Shown: positions 24,310-34,076 of the stretch, piece by piece
Position numbering within the stretch: position 1 is the stretch's first letter
How the letters are laid out: each line of letters begins with the position of its first letter
NCBI GenBank assembly: GCA_963580285.1
Contig: OY757010.1
Coordinates: 210,150,138 to 210,214,137, forward strand
Source of the DNA: Lucinisca nassula
Taxonomy: Eukaryota > Mollusca > Bivalvia > Lucinida > Lucinidae
DNA: 64,000 nt
Direction: 5' to 3'
Program-made: the position numbers and the translations under genes
The notes under the pieces: generated by a model
The model's input: the letters and a program-made list of their open reading frames with translations, nothing else
What the model was told of the DNA's origin: nothing
Databases searched by the model: none

Positions 24310-26312
24310 AAAAGCACGCTAACACTGCATGATACCCCACCACTGCAAGATAATATGGTTATAGCCTTGCCCATAATAGTGGTACTTTTAAGTGTTATAG
24401 TTATCTGTAAAACTTCACTAAGGCATTCAATATAGTAAAGGAACTACATACATGTATATCAAAAGGGCAGATAATACAATAACCAGAAAAGCAGAGTGAC
24501 TGTCCTTGGCAATAATATGTGTACTTTAGTGTTTTAAAATTTGAAGAAAATCCATGAAAAGATTCTTAAGTTATTGATCGCAAACTCCAAAAAAAAATTG
24601 TGAGAAATTAATCAAGTTATCAGTCGGAAATGGTGTGGATGGACGGACGAACGGACAGACACCGGAGGGTATATTATAATACCCCAGCACTATCGTGTGA
24701 TGGGGTATAACAAAAAGAAGAAAATAAAAAAAGTCATTCCCGATATAAACATGTAGGCACAATTTGAAAAAAAAAATGTGAAAAATTAATCAAGTTATCG
24801 GTCGGAAATGGTGGGGATGGACGGACGGACAGACGGATGGACGGACGCACAGACACCGGAGGGTATATTATAATATCCCAGCACTATCGTGCAATGGGGT
24901 ATAACAAAAAGAAGAAAAGGAAAAAAAAAAAAAAGGTAAAAAAAAGGAATGAAAAACAAAAAATGAGAAAAAAAAAAACGAAAAAAAAAAAAAATTCATT
25001 GCAAAAAGAAAGAAAAGAAAAATAAACGGAAAAAAAAGAAAAGAAAAAACGAGAAAAAAAGGAAAAAAAAAGAAAATTCCATTCCTCCACGGGGGTTTGA
25101 ACTCACGCCCCTCAGATTCATAGCACAAATTAATCCAGTTATTGGTCGGAAATGGTGGGGACGGACGGACGGACAGACACCGGAGGGTATATTGTAATAT
25201 CCCAGCACTATCGTGTGATGGGGTATAACAAAAAGAAGAAAAGGGTGAAAAAAAAAGGGAAAAAAAAGGAATGAAAAACCAAAAATGAGGAAAATTAAAA
25301 AAAATAAAAAAAATAAATAAATTCATTGCCAAAATGAAAAAGAAAGAAAAAGAAAAAAGAAAAAAGAACACACACAAAAAAAAAGAAAAAACGAAAAAAA
25401 AAAAAAAATTCCATTCCTCCACGGAGATTTGAACTCACGCCCCTCAGATTCATAGTCAACAATAGGATTTGTAGTCCAGCACTCTAACCACTACACTGGC
25501 AGTGATAATCAATATATTTCATAAATTAAAGGAATAAATGCGCAGAAACTATTTAATGGGAATTGTTAACGACCAATTTTTCGTTAAATGTTAACGCATT
25601 TTGTGTATTCACAACACAAAACCTGCTTATTATGGTCGTTTATACATCAGTGCAGTTTCATCCAAATATTCCATATAGTAAAGGAATAAGTTCCCAAAAA
25701 CCATTTAATCGGAATTTTTAACGACCATAATTCCGTTAAATGTTAATGTATTTTGCCCATTTACAATCCAAAACCACTCATACCCAATGCCAATGTGTAT
25801 ACAAAATTTGAAGAAAATCCGTGAAAAAATATTCAAGTTATTGATCGGAAATGCCCCAAAACCCTTTATTTTGAACTAAAAAGGGCCATAACTCTGTCAA
25901 ATGTTAACGGATTTTGCCCATTAACAATCCCATACCACTCATTCCCGATATATACATGTATGCAAAATTTGAAAAAAATTCGTTAAAAATTACTCAAGTT
26001 ATCGATCGGAAATGGTGCGGACGGACGGACGTTCTCACGAACGGATACCTAAGTGGCTAGGCGTCGGCATATTGACTACTTAAGCGGCAAATTCTCTTAA
26101 GCGGCAAGCCACCTAAGAGCGAATTTTTGCCACTTAAGTACCCAAATAACGGAATAAACCCCATTTGGACCTACGAATATATACTTAAGTGTCAAAATGT
26201 CCAAATTTTTTGCCCCCTAAATGTCGTTTCGTTGGTGCGGACATACGGACGGACGGACGGACACCGGAGGGTATATCATAATACCCCGCCACTATCGTGT
26301 GGTGGGGTATGA
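24310..26312 (+). mobile_element. Helentron-like element (ATACCCCACCAC family) with repeated tails
   Basis: Head subterminal motif ATACCCCACCAC at 24332-24343. The tail at 26297-26310 reads GTGTGGTGGGGTAT, its inverted match. Three further tail hairpins of the form TACCCCAGCACTATCGTG..TGGGGTA occur at about 24680, 24877 and 25200, each preceded by ACCGGAGGGTATAT and an ACGG run. The interior therefore contains several shortened or stacked copies plus A-rich spacers (24910-25080, 25230-25410). Confidence 0.6.
25410..25505 (-). mobile_element. tRNA-like SINE head (AGTGTAGTGGTTAGAGTG)
   Basis: The minus strand reads GTGTAGTGGTTAGAGTGCTG (A box) and GAGTTCAAATCTCCG (B box), followed by an A/T-rich stretch. 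The partial duplicate at 25075-25130 keeps only the B-box half. I read these as SINE heads within the A-rich Helentron interior, not tRNA genes. Confidence 0.55.
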
Positions 26313-27027
26313 AAAACGATTAAGCACTGTAACCCCACTGGGCCAAGCCCTGGGGTGTGAGCCCCAGGGGTCAAAAATCTTTTTTGCATAAACAAATGTA
26401 ATAAAGAGTGGAATACAGTGGTGCAAAAATTCTGCCCCGAAGGCATGTCTAGGGGTCACCAGTGAGTGAGTGAGTTTTAGTTTTACGTCCCACCAACAGC
26501 TAAGGTCATACGGAGACGGGACCTCGGTTTAAAGACTCATCCGAAAGTCTGGAGAAGCCCGGGATCGATCCTGCGATCCCTGGTTTACAAGGCGAGTAGC
26601 GTAACCACTGCACCACGGAGGCTTCTAATTAGGGGTCACCAGAGGTAAAAAAATAGGATTTCCGGTCCTTTTTAAGATTAACACACAACTCCTCTTAAGC
26701 TTTTTGACCTAGAATCTTGAAACTGGCACAGGTATTGGCCCTATGGATGAGGACTGAAGAAACATATTCAGAATGTTTTATTGACTCCCCACTAGGGTAG
26801 GGGCCTGACCCCCACCCAAGGGGTCAAAAATCTATTTTGTAGAACATTAGTCATGTTGCATATCAAATCGAAGATAATGAAGGGTAGAATACAGTGGTTC
26901 AAAATTTTTGCCCAGGAGGCATGTCTTGGGGTCACCAGTGGTCAAAAAGAAGTATTCTGGGTCTTTTTATTGACATGGTTTTCACAGCGGGGGGATATGC
27001 GATGGCGTGCCATCGACTTGCTCTAGT
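26313..27027 (-). mobile_element. Helentron-like element at the PTCD3 splice donor, left end unclear
   Basis: The minus-strand head reads ACTAGAGCAAGTCGATGGCA, CGCCATCGCATATCCCCCCGC, of the same family as 21047-21925. Its first base is donor position +7 of the exon at 27034-27079. Two copies of a ~480-bp unit (TGTCTTGGGGTCACCAG, GAATACAGTGGTTCAAAA) follow. A SINE is inserted at 26463-26629. No matching tail was found at the left side. Confidence 0.55.
26463..26629 (-). mobile_element. tRNA-derived SINE (GAAGCCTC family) with 13-bp TSD
   Basis: Reverse copy starting TGAGTGAGTGAGTTTTAG and ending AGGCTTCTAAT, flanked by TAGGGGTCACCAG at 26450-26462 and 26630-26642. It is inserted in the Helentron-like element next to PTCD3 exon 27034-27079. 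Confidence 0.8.
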
Positions 27028-27033
27028 ACTTAC

Positions 27034-27079
27034 ATGCCCGACTGTGGAAGACAAAGCTTTCAAGATTGATGTGGCATCC
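27034..27079 (-). CDS. PTCD3: PTCD3 46-nt internal exon
   Basis: Small exon of one base plus 15 codons (DATSILKALSSTVGH), entering in phase 2 and leaving in phase 0. The acceptor is TGCTGTTTCAG and the donor gtaagt. It was found by looking for the missing block between the EIVIP exon and the DDP exon, and it fits both phases exactly. The I-L-x-A-L-x-S-T-V core matches the family helix. The intron turns into a Helentron-like element at donor position +7, so the 5' splice site sits directly against a transposon end. Confidence 0.8.
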
Positions 27080-27276
27080 CTGAAACAGCAACATCATACA
27101 AAATGACATTCTGCAGCATCTGATCTGGATCTACACTGTTTCACAATGTCTTTTTATTAGAAACAAAGAACCAGACATTTTTCTATATATAGTCTTTAAT
27201 GATCAATCTCCAATGAGTCAGTTTACTTCTATGTACACCTAAAAGTCTTCATAACAATGCTGATGGAGTCCAAAGC

Positions 27277-27503
27277 TTAAGTCATTTTGTACCGGAAACC
27301 CCAGAACGGGTAGTTGGCAAACAGTGCAGGCCCAGATCGGACGCCGCAGATTGCGGCATCTGATCAGGGCCTACACTGTTTGCAAAAGTTAAGCCATTTT
27401 CCAAACAAATTTTGAAGAAAACACAACCTGACAACCCTAAATTTCGAAATGGACTCCTGCCATATACAAGGAGGAAGATTCCATTTGGTACAAAAAGGGT
27501 TAA
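27277..27503 (-). mobile_element. piggyBac-like MITE (GTACC type)
   Basis: The same family in reverse: TTAAGTCATTTTGTACC at the left and GGTACAAAAAGGGTTAA at the right. The hairpin at about 27317-27382 has inner stem GACGCCGCAG..TTGCGGCATC. Confidence 0.65.
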
Positions 27504-27570
27504 ACAATCATATTGTTGCCAAACAAAACATACATGTATAGATTTTATAGAAAAATACAATTTATTTTTG

Positions 27571-27795
27571 TGATGTTATTTTTTTATGACCCTTTCAAGA
27601 TTATTTCACTTATTTTTAGCTGATTGTTAATCATAGGAGGACAAAAACTGGAGTACAATGAGCAAAACCACCTGACCTTTCGTTGCAGAACTTGGCACCT
27701 CACGTGACCTGAGCCAGGCTCAAACCCACAGCAGTGAAGGACCTAATGATTCAGAGACTGGGCTCTTACCCACCAGGTCACAGAGGCCTGCTGAC
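27571..27795 (-). mobile_element. SINE-like repeat (GACCCTTTCAAGATTATTTC family)
   Basis: GACCCTTTCAAGATTATTTC, CCGTTGCAGAACTTGGC-type body and a tRNA-like right end with CCAGGTCACAGAGGCCT. Related to 35770-35950. Confidence 0.55.
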
Positions 27796-27857
27796 CAGTT
27801 ATGGTCATTTTTCTATATAATATATACATTTTTGGGATCCATCTTTGAACTGTGTTA

Positions 27858-28020
27858 CCATAATGATCCTAAGTACTGGGACAGACAGACCTAAGGGAAC
27901 AGTGTAGACCTAGATAAGACTGCTCCTGCTCAGGGTCTACACTGTTTGCCATTCTGTCTGCACTGTTTGCACTCCTTGATGGATTGTGAAACAAATTTAT
28001 TTTTAGGGTTTTTACAGTAT
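27858..28020 (+). mobile_element. MITE, AATGATCCTAAGTATTGGG family
   Basis: A copy with a shortened hairpin (27898-27951). The right part is eroded and it lies 30 bp from a piggyBac-like MITE. Confidence 0.5.
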
Positions 28021-28049
28021 ATCACAAAACCATTTTATATCAAACTGAG

Positions 28050-28262
28050 TTAACCCTTATCTTGCTGTTCACGATAACCCCTATATTTGCAAACAGTGTA
28101 GATCCAGATCAGATGGCTTCTGAAGAAGCCATCTGATCAGGATCTACACTGTTTGGCATTCATTTTACGAATTTGTAGCAATAAATTACATCAAGTAATT
28201 TGATTGGTTGATAGACAGAAATGGGTGTGGCTTAAATGAATATTCAGCAAGATAAGGGTTAA
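28050..28262 (+). mobile_element. piggyBac-like MITE, second family (TTAACCCTTATCTTGCTG)
   Basis: TTAACCCTTATCTTGCTG at the left and CAGCAAGATAAGGGTTAA at the right form a perfect 18-bp terminal inverted repeat with TTAA ends. It contains the CAAACAGTGTAGATCC hairpin (28092-28156) with inner TGGCTTCTGAAGAAGCCA. It ends 29 bp from the PTCD3 exon at 28291. Confidence 0.75.
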
Positions 28263-28290
28263 GATGGTGCAGCTAGGCTAGTTAACTTAC

Positions 28291-28327
28291 CTTTTCTTTC
28301 TCTGTGGAATCACAATCTCTTTCAAGC
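28291..28327 (-). CDS. PTCD3: PTCD3 37-nt exon (EIVIP motif)
   Basis: 37 nt between GATTTTTACAG and a gtaagt donor. Read from phase 1 it gives LKEIVIPQRKK plus two bases of an Arg codon. E-I-V-I-P followed by basic residues is the conserved start of the mature PTCD3 region, just after the variable mitochondrial presequence. Another frame is also open, but it would not join the next exon in phase. The preceding exon, expected to code for the presequence and end in phase 1, was not found between here and 31,785. Confidence 0.75.
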
Positions 28328-28867
28328 CTGTAAAAATCAACATGAAGTTTTGAGTGACCTTTTTTTTACTGTCAGTGTACAACTGTGGCTACATGACTGA
28401 CCCTGTCAAATTTGATCAAGATTGTAACTACAGCTTGTTCAACAAAGTCTTTTGTCAAATCTGATGGATGGAAAAACTGAGTTTGGCAGTTTGAAATGTG
28501 ACTACCCTGCACTGTGTTCAACAGTCTTCATTTTGACAGTGCCGAGTTTGGAAAAGATTATGATAACACATTCTTTCATATTTCCAAAACGGTCATTTTA
28601 CTGGCGAAAATCTGCAATATTTTTCATATTTATACTTGAAACATTTGTTGTGAATGTCTAGAACTAGAAGAAAGGAAAACAATGTATACCTCTGTAAATC
28701 CAGGTTTTCTCTCTCTACATATATAAAGTGGGGTTAACAGGTGTTTTCATAACATGGAGCTGTTAAAGTGATGAGATTGTTATGTCAGTTACACCACATT
28801 GAATCATTTATAATCTTTATGGCAGTTGAAAAATTTACAGACACAGGAAAATCAGAAACTGTAAATA

Positions 28868-29135
28868 GTTTATATTCATTTATTTTAGTTCGATTGCAAT
28901 GGAAGCTGCAAGCTTATTTGATTGCTCTCGAACACTCATTCCGGATAAATTTTTATGTGCACGAGAGGGAGGCAGTAATTATTACACCACTGCTACCCAT
29001 TTACACCTGGGTGGAGTGAGGCAGTGTCATTACGTGTCTTGCCCAAGGACACACCTCAATACCGGGTGCCGGTTTCGAATGCACAACCTCTCGATCATGA
29101 GTAGAACATGTCAACTACTGTGCTATTGAGGCTGT
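28868..29135 (-). mobile_element. tRNA-derived SINE (GCCTCGATAGCGCAGTGG family)
   Basis: Same family as 18620-18885 (CACTCATTCCGGAT, ACACCACTGCTACCC, GTCATTACGTGTCTTGCCCA). Its head GCCTCAATAGCACAGTAG is mutated. The mariner starts 4 bp beyond its end. Confidence 0.65.
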
Positions 29136-29159
29136 TATTATGAGGGTGAGTGAATAAAA

Positions 29160-29608
29160 ACTAGAGCTGCCGCCTAACGGGCGCCAATTATACCCCCGCA
29201 TGCGTTGTCCGACAAATTTTTACAAGTATTTGACCTTGAGGAAGGTCAACGTAAAGGTCAAGGTCAGGTGTGTGTATATCAATCTTAAGTACTAGTGGCA
29301 AGGTGTGTGGTGTGTGAATATTAAAGAAATCGGTCAAAGAATAAGGAAGTTATGAGCAATGTTAAAGTTTTTTGTAACAGACCGACAACAAATTTTTACA
29401 AGTATTTGACCTTGAGGAAGGTCAACGTAAAGGTCAAGGTCAGGTTTGTGTATATCAATCTTAAGTACTAGTGGCAAGGTGTGTGGTGTGTGAATATTAA
29501 AGAAATCGGTCAAAGAATAAGTAAGTTATGAGCAATGTTAAAGTTTTTTTGTAACGGACCGACGACAGACGACAGACGACAAGCTGACTCCTCGTTTGCG
29601 GGGGTATA
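29160..29608 (+). mobile_element. Helentron-like (HINE) element inside the mariner
   Basis: Head ACTAGAGCTGCCGCC followed by subterminal TATACCCCCGC. The tail ends GCGGGGGTATAAAG, whose inverted repeat matches the head for 11 bp. Two tandem copies of a ~133-bp unit (TATTTGACCTTGAGGAAGGT) lie between, followed by a GACAGACGAC run. No target duplication is seen. Confidence 0.65.
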
Positions 29609-30616
29609 AAGAAGCCTAACTTATTTGTGGGGCTATCAATCTCTTCTTTTTTGTTGCAATTGCCCTCTAGAATGAAACATTTGGACCAATGTTGTTCCTG
29701 TGCCATCAGCCCAGAACTGACAAAGCCAGGGCCCTTGTCTATGACCCACTCAACATCTTTGTTGGACCGGAAATGTCGTTCTAGGATATCCTTTTTCAAG
29801 TGTGTAGCCACTAAATCTGGTGAATAGATTGGATGCAGTATCAAATCATACCTTTTCCGCTCAACAGCCTCCAATTTTGCAATTCATGGACCACAGTTCT
29901 CAGTTGGTCAAGCAAATTTGCATAATATGACCTGTTATTGTTCTTTTCTTTGCTAGAAAGTCCAACATAATAAAGCCTTGTGCATCCCAAAATACAGTTG
30001 CCATCACCTTGCCAGCAGAGGGTTGCATTTTGAACTTCTCTGACCTTTGAAGACCCCAGCCCTACCCAATGGCAACTTTGAGTTTTGTTCTCTGGCTCAT
30101 GATAATAGACCCATGTCTCAACGAGTCACCAGACGTGAAAAAAATCACCTTCCTTTGACCTAAACAATTCAACAATGCGCTGCATACTAATGCTCTGGTT
30201 GCCATTTGCTCGTCGCTAAGGGATTTTTGGACCCAACGGGCTGTTAGCTTGCGCATACCATAGCGATCATGTAAAATTGTTGAAATGATACTATGTGAAA
30301 TGTGTAATGCATTCGCTATTAATTCCACCTTAATTTGCCTATCAGAGTATTCCAGATCCCTTACTTTGTTACACATTTCTTCATCAGTGGCATCTGATTG
30401 GCGTCCAGACCAGGTTTCGTATTCTAAAGATATTCTACCGTTTTTGAATTCCCCAACCCAGAATTTAACTTGTGCATACGATGTTGCAGAAGGCCCATAA
30501 ACATTGATCAACTCGCAATGTATGTCCTGACCTGTTTTCCCTTTCAAATTAAGGTACTGAATTACAGCATGGTACTCAACTTTTGACGAAAAGCTTGCTT
30601 TTGCATTGCTAGCCAT
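29609..30616 (-). pseudogene. Mariner transposase, broken
   Basis: The N-terminal part starts MASNAKASFSSKVEYHAVIQ and runs as an open frame of 184 codons. It carries the paired helix-turn-helix region (YGPSATSYAQVKFWV, SGRQSD, ISHSIISTILHDRYGMRKLTARWVQKSL). The frame is lost before the catalytic region. The C-terminal part reappears in another frame as HPIYSPDLVATHL (the region of the third catalytic Asp, with the usual SDYHLF stretch missing), then RHFRSNKDVEWVID and SSGLMAQEQHWSKCF. Frameshifts, deletion and loss of the 3' end to the inserted Helentron make it inactive. Confidence 0.85.
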
Positions 30617-30729
30617 GTGTGACGTTCATTATCTTATGAGTGAATGACACAATAAGTGTCATGTCTAAAACATGTATTTAAACAAGTGCAAATGTGTGTG
30701 GCTGAAAAACTCCAGTTTTATACATGAAC

Positions 30730-31197
30730 ATTGATCCCGACCTGACGGAGAATATTGTAAGACAATCCCGAGGCGGGTGTTTTTTCTGCCGTCGTGTCAA
30801 CTACCAGTATACATTGTCTCGGTTTTTTATTGTTGACACGTTACCATGCGACGAAAAGGCAGACATATGTGTCGTTGTCAGTGAGCTAGGCCTTCTGCTG
30901 ACTGACATGTCGCTGGCGGTCTGTTTTGGATTCACTTTGTGAACGCCGACTTCGCCACCGGCCCCAAAGGGGCCGGTTAATCGCATCAGCGATAGCGACG
31001 TTACCGGCCCCCGGGGGCCGGTGAGAGGTCTTAGACACATGATGCGTGCGCATCGGCAAATAAGGGGGCCGGATGACCGGTCCCAAGGGTATATAAACAG
31101 CGCAAATCTCGGAACACCAACATTGTGAACATCCCTCTGAAGAAATCCATATTATTGGAAGAAACTAGTCAGGAATTTGCAAAATAAAACCTTCACA
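30730..31197 (+). promoter_or_regulatory. Promoter-bearing insert, possible solo LTR
   Basis: The insert is bounded by direct repeats ATGAAC (30724-30729 and 31198-31203) within the mariner leader. It contains a TATA box (TATATAAA at 31089-31096) and, about 90 bp later, AATAAA (near 31184) close to its end. That layout is typical of U3-R-U5 in an LTR. Against an LTR, the boundaries do not read TG..CA at these repeats. GC-rich palindromes at about 30960-31022 are unlike anything else in the window. Confidence 0.4.
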
Positions 31198-31534
31198 ATG
31201 AACCATTATGAGCATTACCTAGGAGCAACTGGCACGAATCGTCAGCCATTCACTTCTTACATGTATTTAAACAAGGCAAGAAAATCTTGGTTGTCTCAGA
31301 TAGGCTGATTACTTATTGACTTGCCCTCGTATGTACCAAAGTTAATGAAATTCTGGCTAAACTTGATGTGCACCCACCTGTAAAGTTATAAACCAACAAC
31401 TTTGTTGAAAGCATCTTAGAAAATATATACTGTACTTTTTATGCCTATTATTTCCACCTTGACTTATTATATCAGCCTAAATATTCAACAGTCTGATCTA
31501 GGTCCATACTGTATATTCCAACTTTTCTGTCCCA

Positions 31535-31750
31535 AAATACAGGGCACCATATTTACCATTATGTATTCCGACAGACAGGCCTAAACAAACAGCATTGGCC
31601 GAGATGCGATGCCACACAATGCAGCATCTCATCAGGGTCTACACTGTTCGCCACTAATCTAGCTATTTTATGACACAACATCTGATAGCAAATTATATTT
31701 GTTGAAACTTTAGATTAAGTATGGTAAGGAGTTGAGGTGTCGGAATACTT
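31535..31750. mobile_element. MITE with GTATTCCGACA..TGTCGGAATAC ends
   Basis: Terminal inverted repeat GTATTCCGACA (31564) against TGTCGGAATAC (31739), with a CAAACAGCATTGGCC hairpin (31585-31653). A related, more decayed copy lies at 34203-34360. Confidence 0.5.
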
Positions 31751-31784
31751 AGGGTAAACATGATAATGATTACATGGTACTAAC

Positions 31785-31894
31785 CAGCCTCCTTGCTAGT
31801 TGATGGTAACACACAGATTGGACTATATTTTCCCTTGGTTCTCTCAAAGGCTTCTTGGCATTCTTTCTCTGTTTTGAAGTTGATAAAACCATAT
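31785..31894 (-). CDS. RRM3, second half (RNP1); possible last exon
   Basis: 110 nt after TATATTCCAG, phase 2 in. The split Gly codon (GG|A) gives I-G-YGFINF, a good RNP1. It is followed by KTEKECQEAFERTKGK and YSPICVLPSTSKEA. At the end, G|gttagt is a usable phase-1 donor at the same place as in RRM1 and RRM2. Read through instead, GGT TAG would stop at 31780. I see no AATAAA on this strand between here and about 31,380, which does not favour a terminal exon. The next visible exon (28327, PTCD3) is also phase 1. Confidence 0.8.
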
Positions 31895-31996
31895 CTGGAA
31901 TATAGCAGCATTTAGAAATCAATTAACACATAAAATGCCAATCACGACAATTGTCGTCTGCTTTGTTGTCAGCTGGTTACTTTAAAAGTCATTTTT

Positions 31997-32064
31997 GCAA
32001 ACAGTGTGGACCCAAATCAGATTGCTTCTCTAGGAGGAGTCTGATTTGGGTCCACACTGTTTGC
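31997..32064. repeat. Stand-alone CAAACAG hairpin
   Basis: GCAAACAGTGTGGACCCAAA pairs with TTTGGGTCCACACTGTTTGC almost perfectly over about 30 bp. The inner part is GATTGCTTCTCTAGGAGGAG. Confidence 0.75.
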
Positions 32065-32290
32065 CTGTATGCAAAAATATTTTTTACAACGTTTGCAGAA
32101 AAATTCAGAAGACGAAAAAAGCAGACAGCATTTTCAGGTGTAGTTTTTCTCGGCATCTTAAGGGTTAATCAGTAAGATATGTTTTACAATGTCTTCTTCA
32201 ATACTTCAACAGCTGAATTAATGATGAGTCATACAGACTGGTAATTGGATTCTGATCTCAGTTCCTGGACATGAAACATGAAAACATCAT

Positions 32291-32532
32291 GGGCCAGTTG
32301 TTCAAAACTAATGATGTCGTTAGTTAACATATCGTTAAAACTTTGATCATTAAATATGGCAAATATGCTGAAATTTTTGCTGAAAAAATGTGAGCAGCTT
32401 TTGCGGATGCAAAAGCTGCTCACATTTTTTCAGCAAAAATACCAGAATTTAAGATATTGTACTTGATAGAAGAGTTAACAATATGGCCACTAACGAGCTC
32501 GTTAAGCTAACGATGCTTTGAACAACTGGCCC
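32291..32532. mobile_element. MITE with GGGCCAGTTGTTCAAA ends
   Basis: Perfect 16-bp terminal inverted repeats GGGCCAGTTGTTCAAA and TTTGAACAACTGGCCC. The central palindrome at about 32370-32440 (GCTGAAAAAATGTGAGCAGC, then AAAGCTGCTCACATTTTTTC) is near-perfect. Confidence 0.75.
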
Positions 32533-32818
32533 CTGATCTTAATAAGACCGGAAGTCGCGCTTTGACTTAGTTGCGCAAAGGCAAATTTTCAGTCCCATAA
32601 CAGAAACAAAGTCACAAAGAAAGAATCCAGTGCTGTATCAATACCAGGGATCATGAATGATTCAAGTTTGTAACATTGGTGTCCCTTTCTATTCAAGTTA
32701 ACCAATATTTATGTAAACAAGCAGATTTTCATGGCAATATTGAAACCATTTCACATGCTTTTAGGCGACAAACAGCAAAGGCAAAAACATTAGAACCCTT
32801 TGTTCAGGTGAGCTAAAA

Positions 32819-34068
32819 AGGTCACGGTCATGGGAGAAGAATTGAGCTCCTAAAAACTTTAATGCAAAATCTTTAACATTAAAATTCCAAGTCTGTGACC
32901 TTGACCCCAAGATCATGGTTATAGGTGTTAATGTTGCTCATAAAAGCTTAAAGCAATATCTATCACCATACCAAATTCATCCAAAGGCAACCAAGTAATC
33001 ATCTAAAATCTTTTGTGCAAAAACTAACATAAAAATTCTACGTCTGTGACCTTGACCCCAAGGTTATGATCATGAGAGCTGATGCTGCTGCCAAAACTTT
33101 GAGACCAGTATCTTTTACCATGCCAAGTATAACTAAATGCATCAAAAAGTAAAGAAGTAATGAGCTCCTAAAAATTTAACACAAAAACTTTAACATAAGA
33201 ATTCAAAGTCTGTGACCTTGACCTCAAGATTATGGTAATGATAGCTGCTTCTGCTGCTAAAAACTTGAGACCAGTATCTATTACCATATGAAGTATAAAC
33301 TAAATCCATCCAAAGGTAAAGAAGTAAAGTGCTCCTAAAAACTTTAACACAAAAACTTTGACATTAAAATTCTAAGTTTGGGACCTTGACCCCAAGATCA
33401 TGGTCATGGTTGCTGATACTGCAGATAAAACCTTTAGTCCTGTATCTATCACAATACCAAATATAAACTCAATCCATGCACACATAAAAAAAGTAATGAA
33501 GACCCTTTTTTGACCTTTGACCTCTAATTATGACCTTGACCTCGGAGGTACCGACCTGGGTCTTGCGCGCAACACATTGTCTCATGATGGTTAACATTTC
33601 TGCCAAGTAATTTGACAATCCATCCAGGAATAAGAAAAAAAGACCCTTTTTTTACCTTTGACCTCTAAATGTGACTTTGACCTTTGAGGTACTGACCTGG
33701 GCCATGCCCACAACACATCATCCCATAGTGGTTAACATTTCTGCCAAATAATTACAAAATCCATCTAAAAATAAGAAAGTTATTGACCAGAAACGATTTG
33801 CCTGATTTTGTGACCGACAAACTTCCAAGGGAAATAACTCAAAAAGTATAAATGCAAGAGTTATAGTTCTTGCAATCTGCAATGTTGATTAATATATGTA
33901 TGAAGTTTCTTGAAGATAGCTTGTCGGTTTTCAAGTTATAGAGCAGACACGATTTGTGACAGACAGACAGACAGATCGATGGATGGATGGACTTATGGAT
34001 GGATGGATGGATAGACAGACGCCCAGGGGAAAACCAATATGTCTCCCCGAAAAGGGGGGAGACATAAT
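32819..34068 (+). mobile_element. Helentron-like element (GTCTCCCC tail), 5' end missing
   Basis: Five ~165-bp central units (GTCTGTGACCTTGACCCCAA .. ATCATGGTCATG) followed by GACAGACAGACAGA and GGATGGATGGAT runs. The terminal hairpin at 34039-34064 is ATGTCTCCCCGAAAAGGGGGGAGACAT. The left border coincides with the end of another element tail (CAGGTGAGCTAAAA at 32805-32818), and no head was seen. Confidence 0.55.
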
Positions 34069-34076
34069 AACAGTAA

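Larger units (their letters stand above)
1103..28327 (-). other. PTCD3: PTCD3 (mS39) gene, partial: six internal exons
   Basis: Gene-level entry for the minus-strand exons at 28291-28327, 27034-27079, 24095-24163, 18330-18434, 13579-13702 and 1103-1241. PTCD3 is a mitochondrial pentatricopeptide-repeat protein of the small mitoribosomal subunit (mS39) and is needed for mitochondrial translation. Recognition rests on the order of conserved N-terminal blocks recalled from vertebrate PTCD3: an EIVIP motif, an ILKALSSTV block, a DDP block, an (A)LSKAAGRRTARY helix, an EEALIERIDLRRV helix and a FLELLC helix. All junctions are phase-consistent (1-2, 2-0, 0-0, 0-0, 0-1, 1-2). The mitochondrial presequence exon is not found upstream, and the exons for the PPR repeats proper lie beyond the left edge. 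Introns are 1.2 to 12 kb and repeat-filled. The identification comes from remembered family sequence, not from a search. Confidence 0.85.
29139..31332 (-). mobile_element. Decayed mariner-type element with two later insertions
   Basis: The ends form imperfect inverted repeats: TATGAGGGTGAGTGAATAAA at the left, and the reverse complement of the right end reads TACGAGGGCAAGTCAATAAG, with TA at both borders as expected for mariner. Transposase remnants are on the minus strand. The left end is separated from the coding part by a Helentron-like element (29160-29608), and the 5' leader is interrupted by a promoter-bearing insert (30730-31197). The element lies in the interval between the RRM gene and PTCD3 exons. 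Confidence 0.75.

Noticed and set aside
24837..25422. Lys-rich or Phe-rich open frames
   Set aside because: They are translations of A-rich low-complexity DNA between Helentron tails.
28331..28680. PTCD3 presequence exon
   Set aside because: Several ATGs occur on the minus strand, but none leads in frame to a phase-1 donor. The best candidate would exit in phase 2.
31200..31390. Minus-strand exon between TTTACAG and gtaatg
   Set aside because: The stretch is the right terminal region of the mariner (TACGAGGGCAAGTCAATAAG), not host coding sequence.
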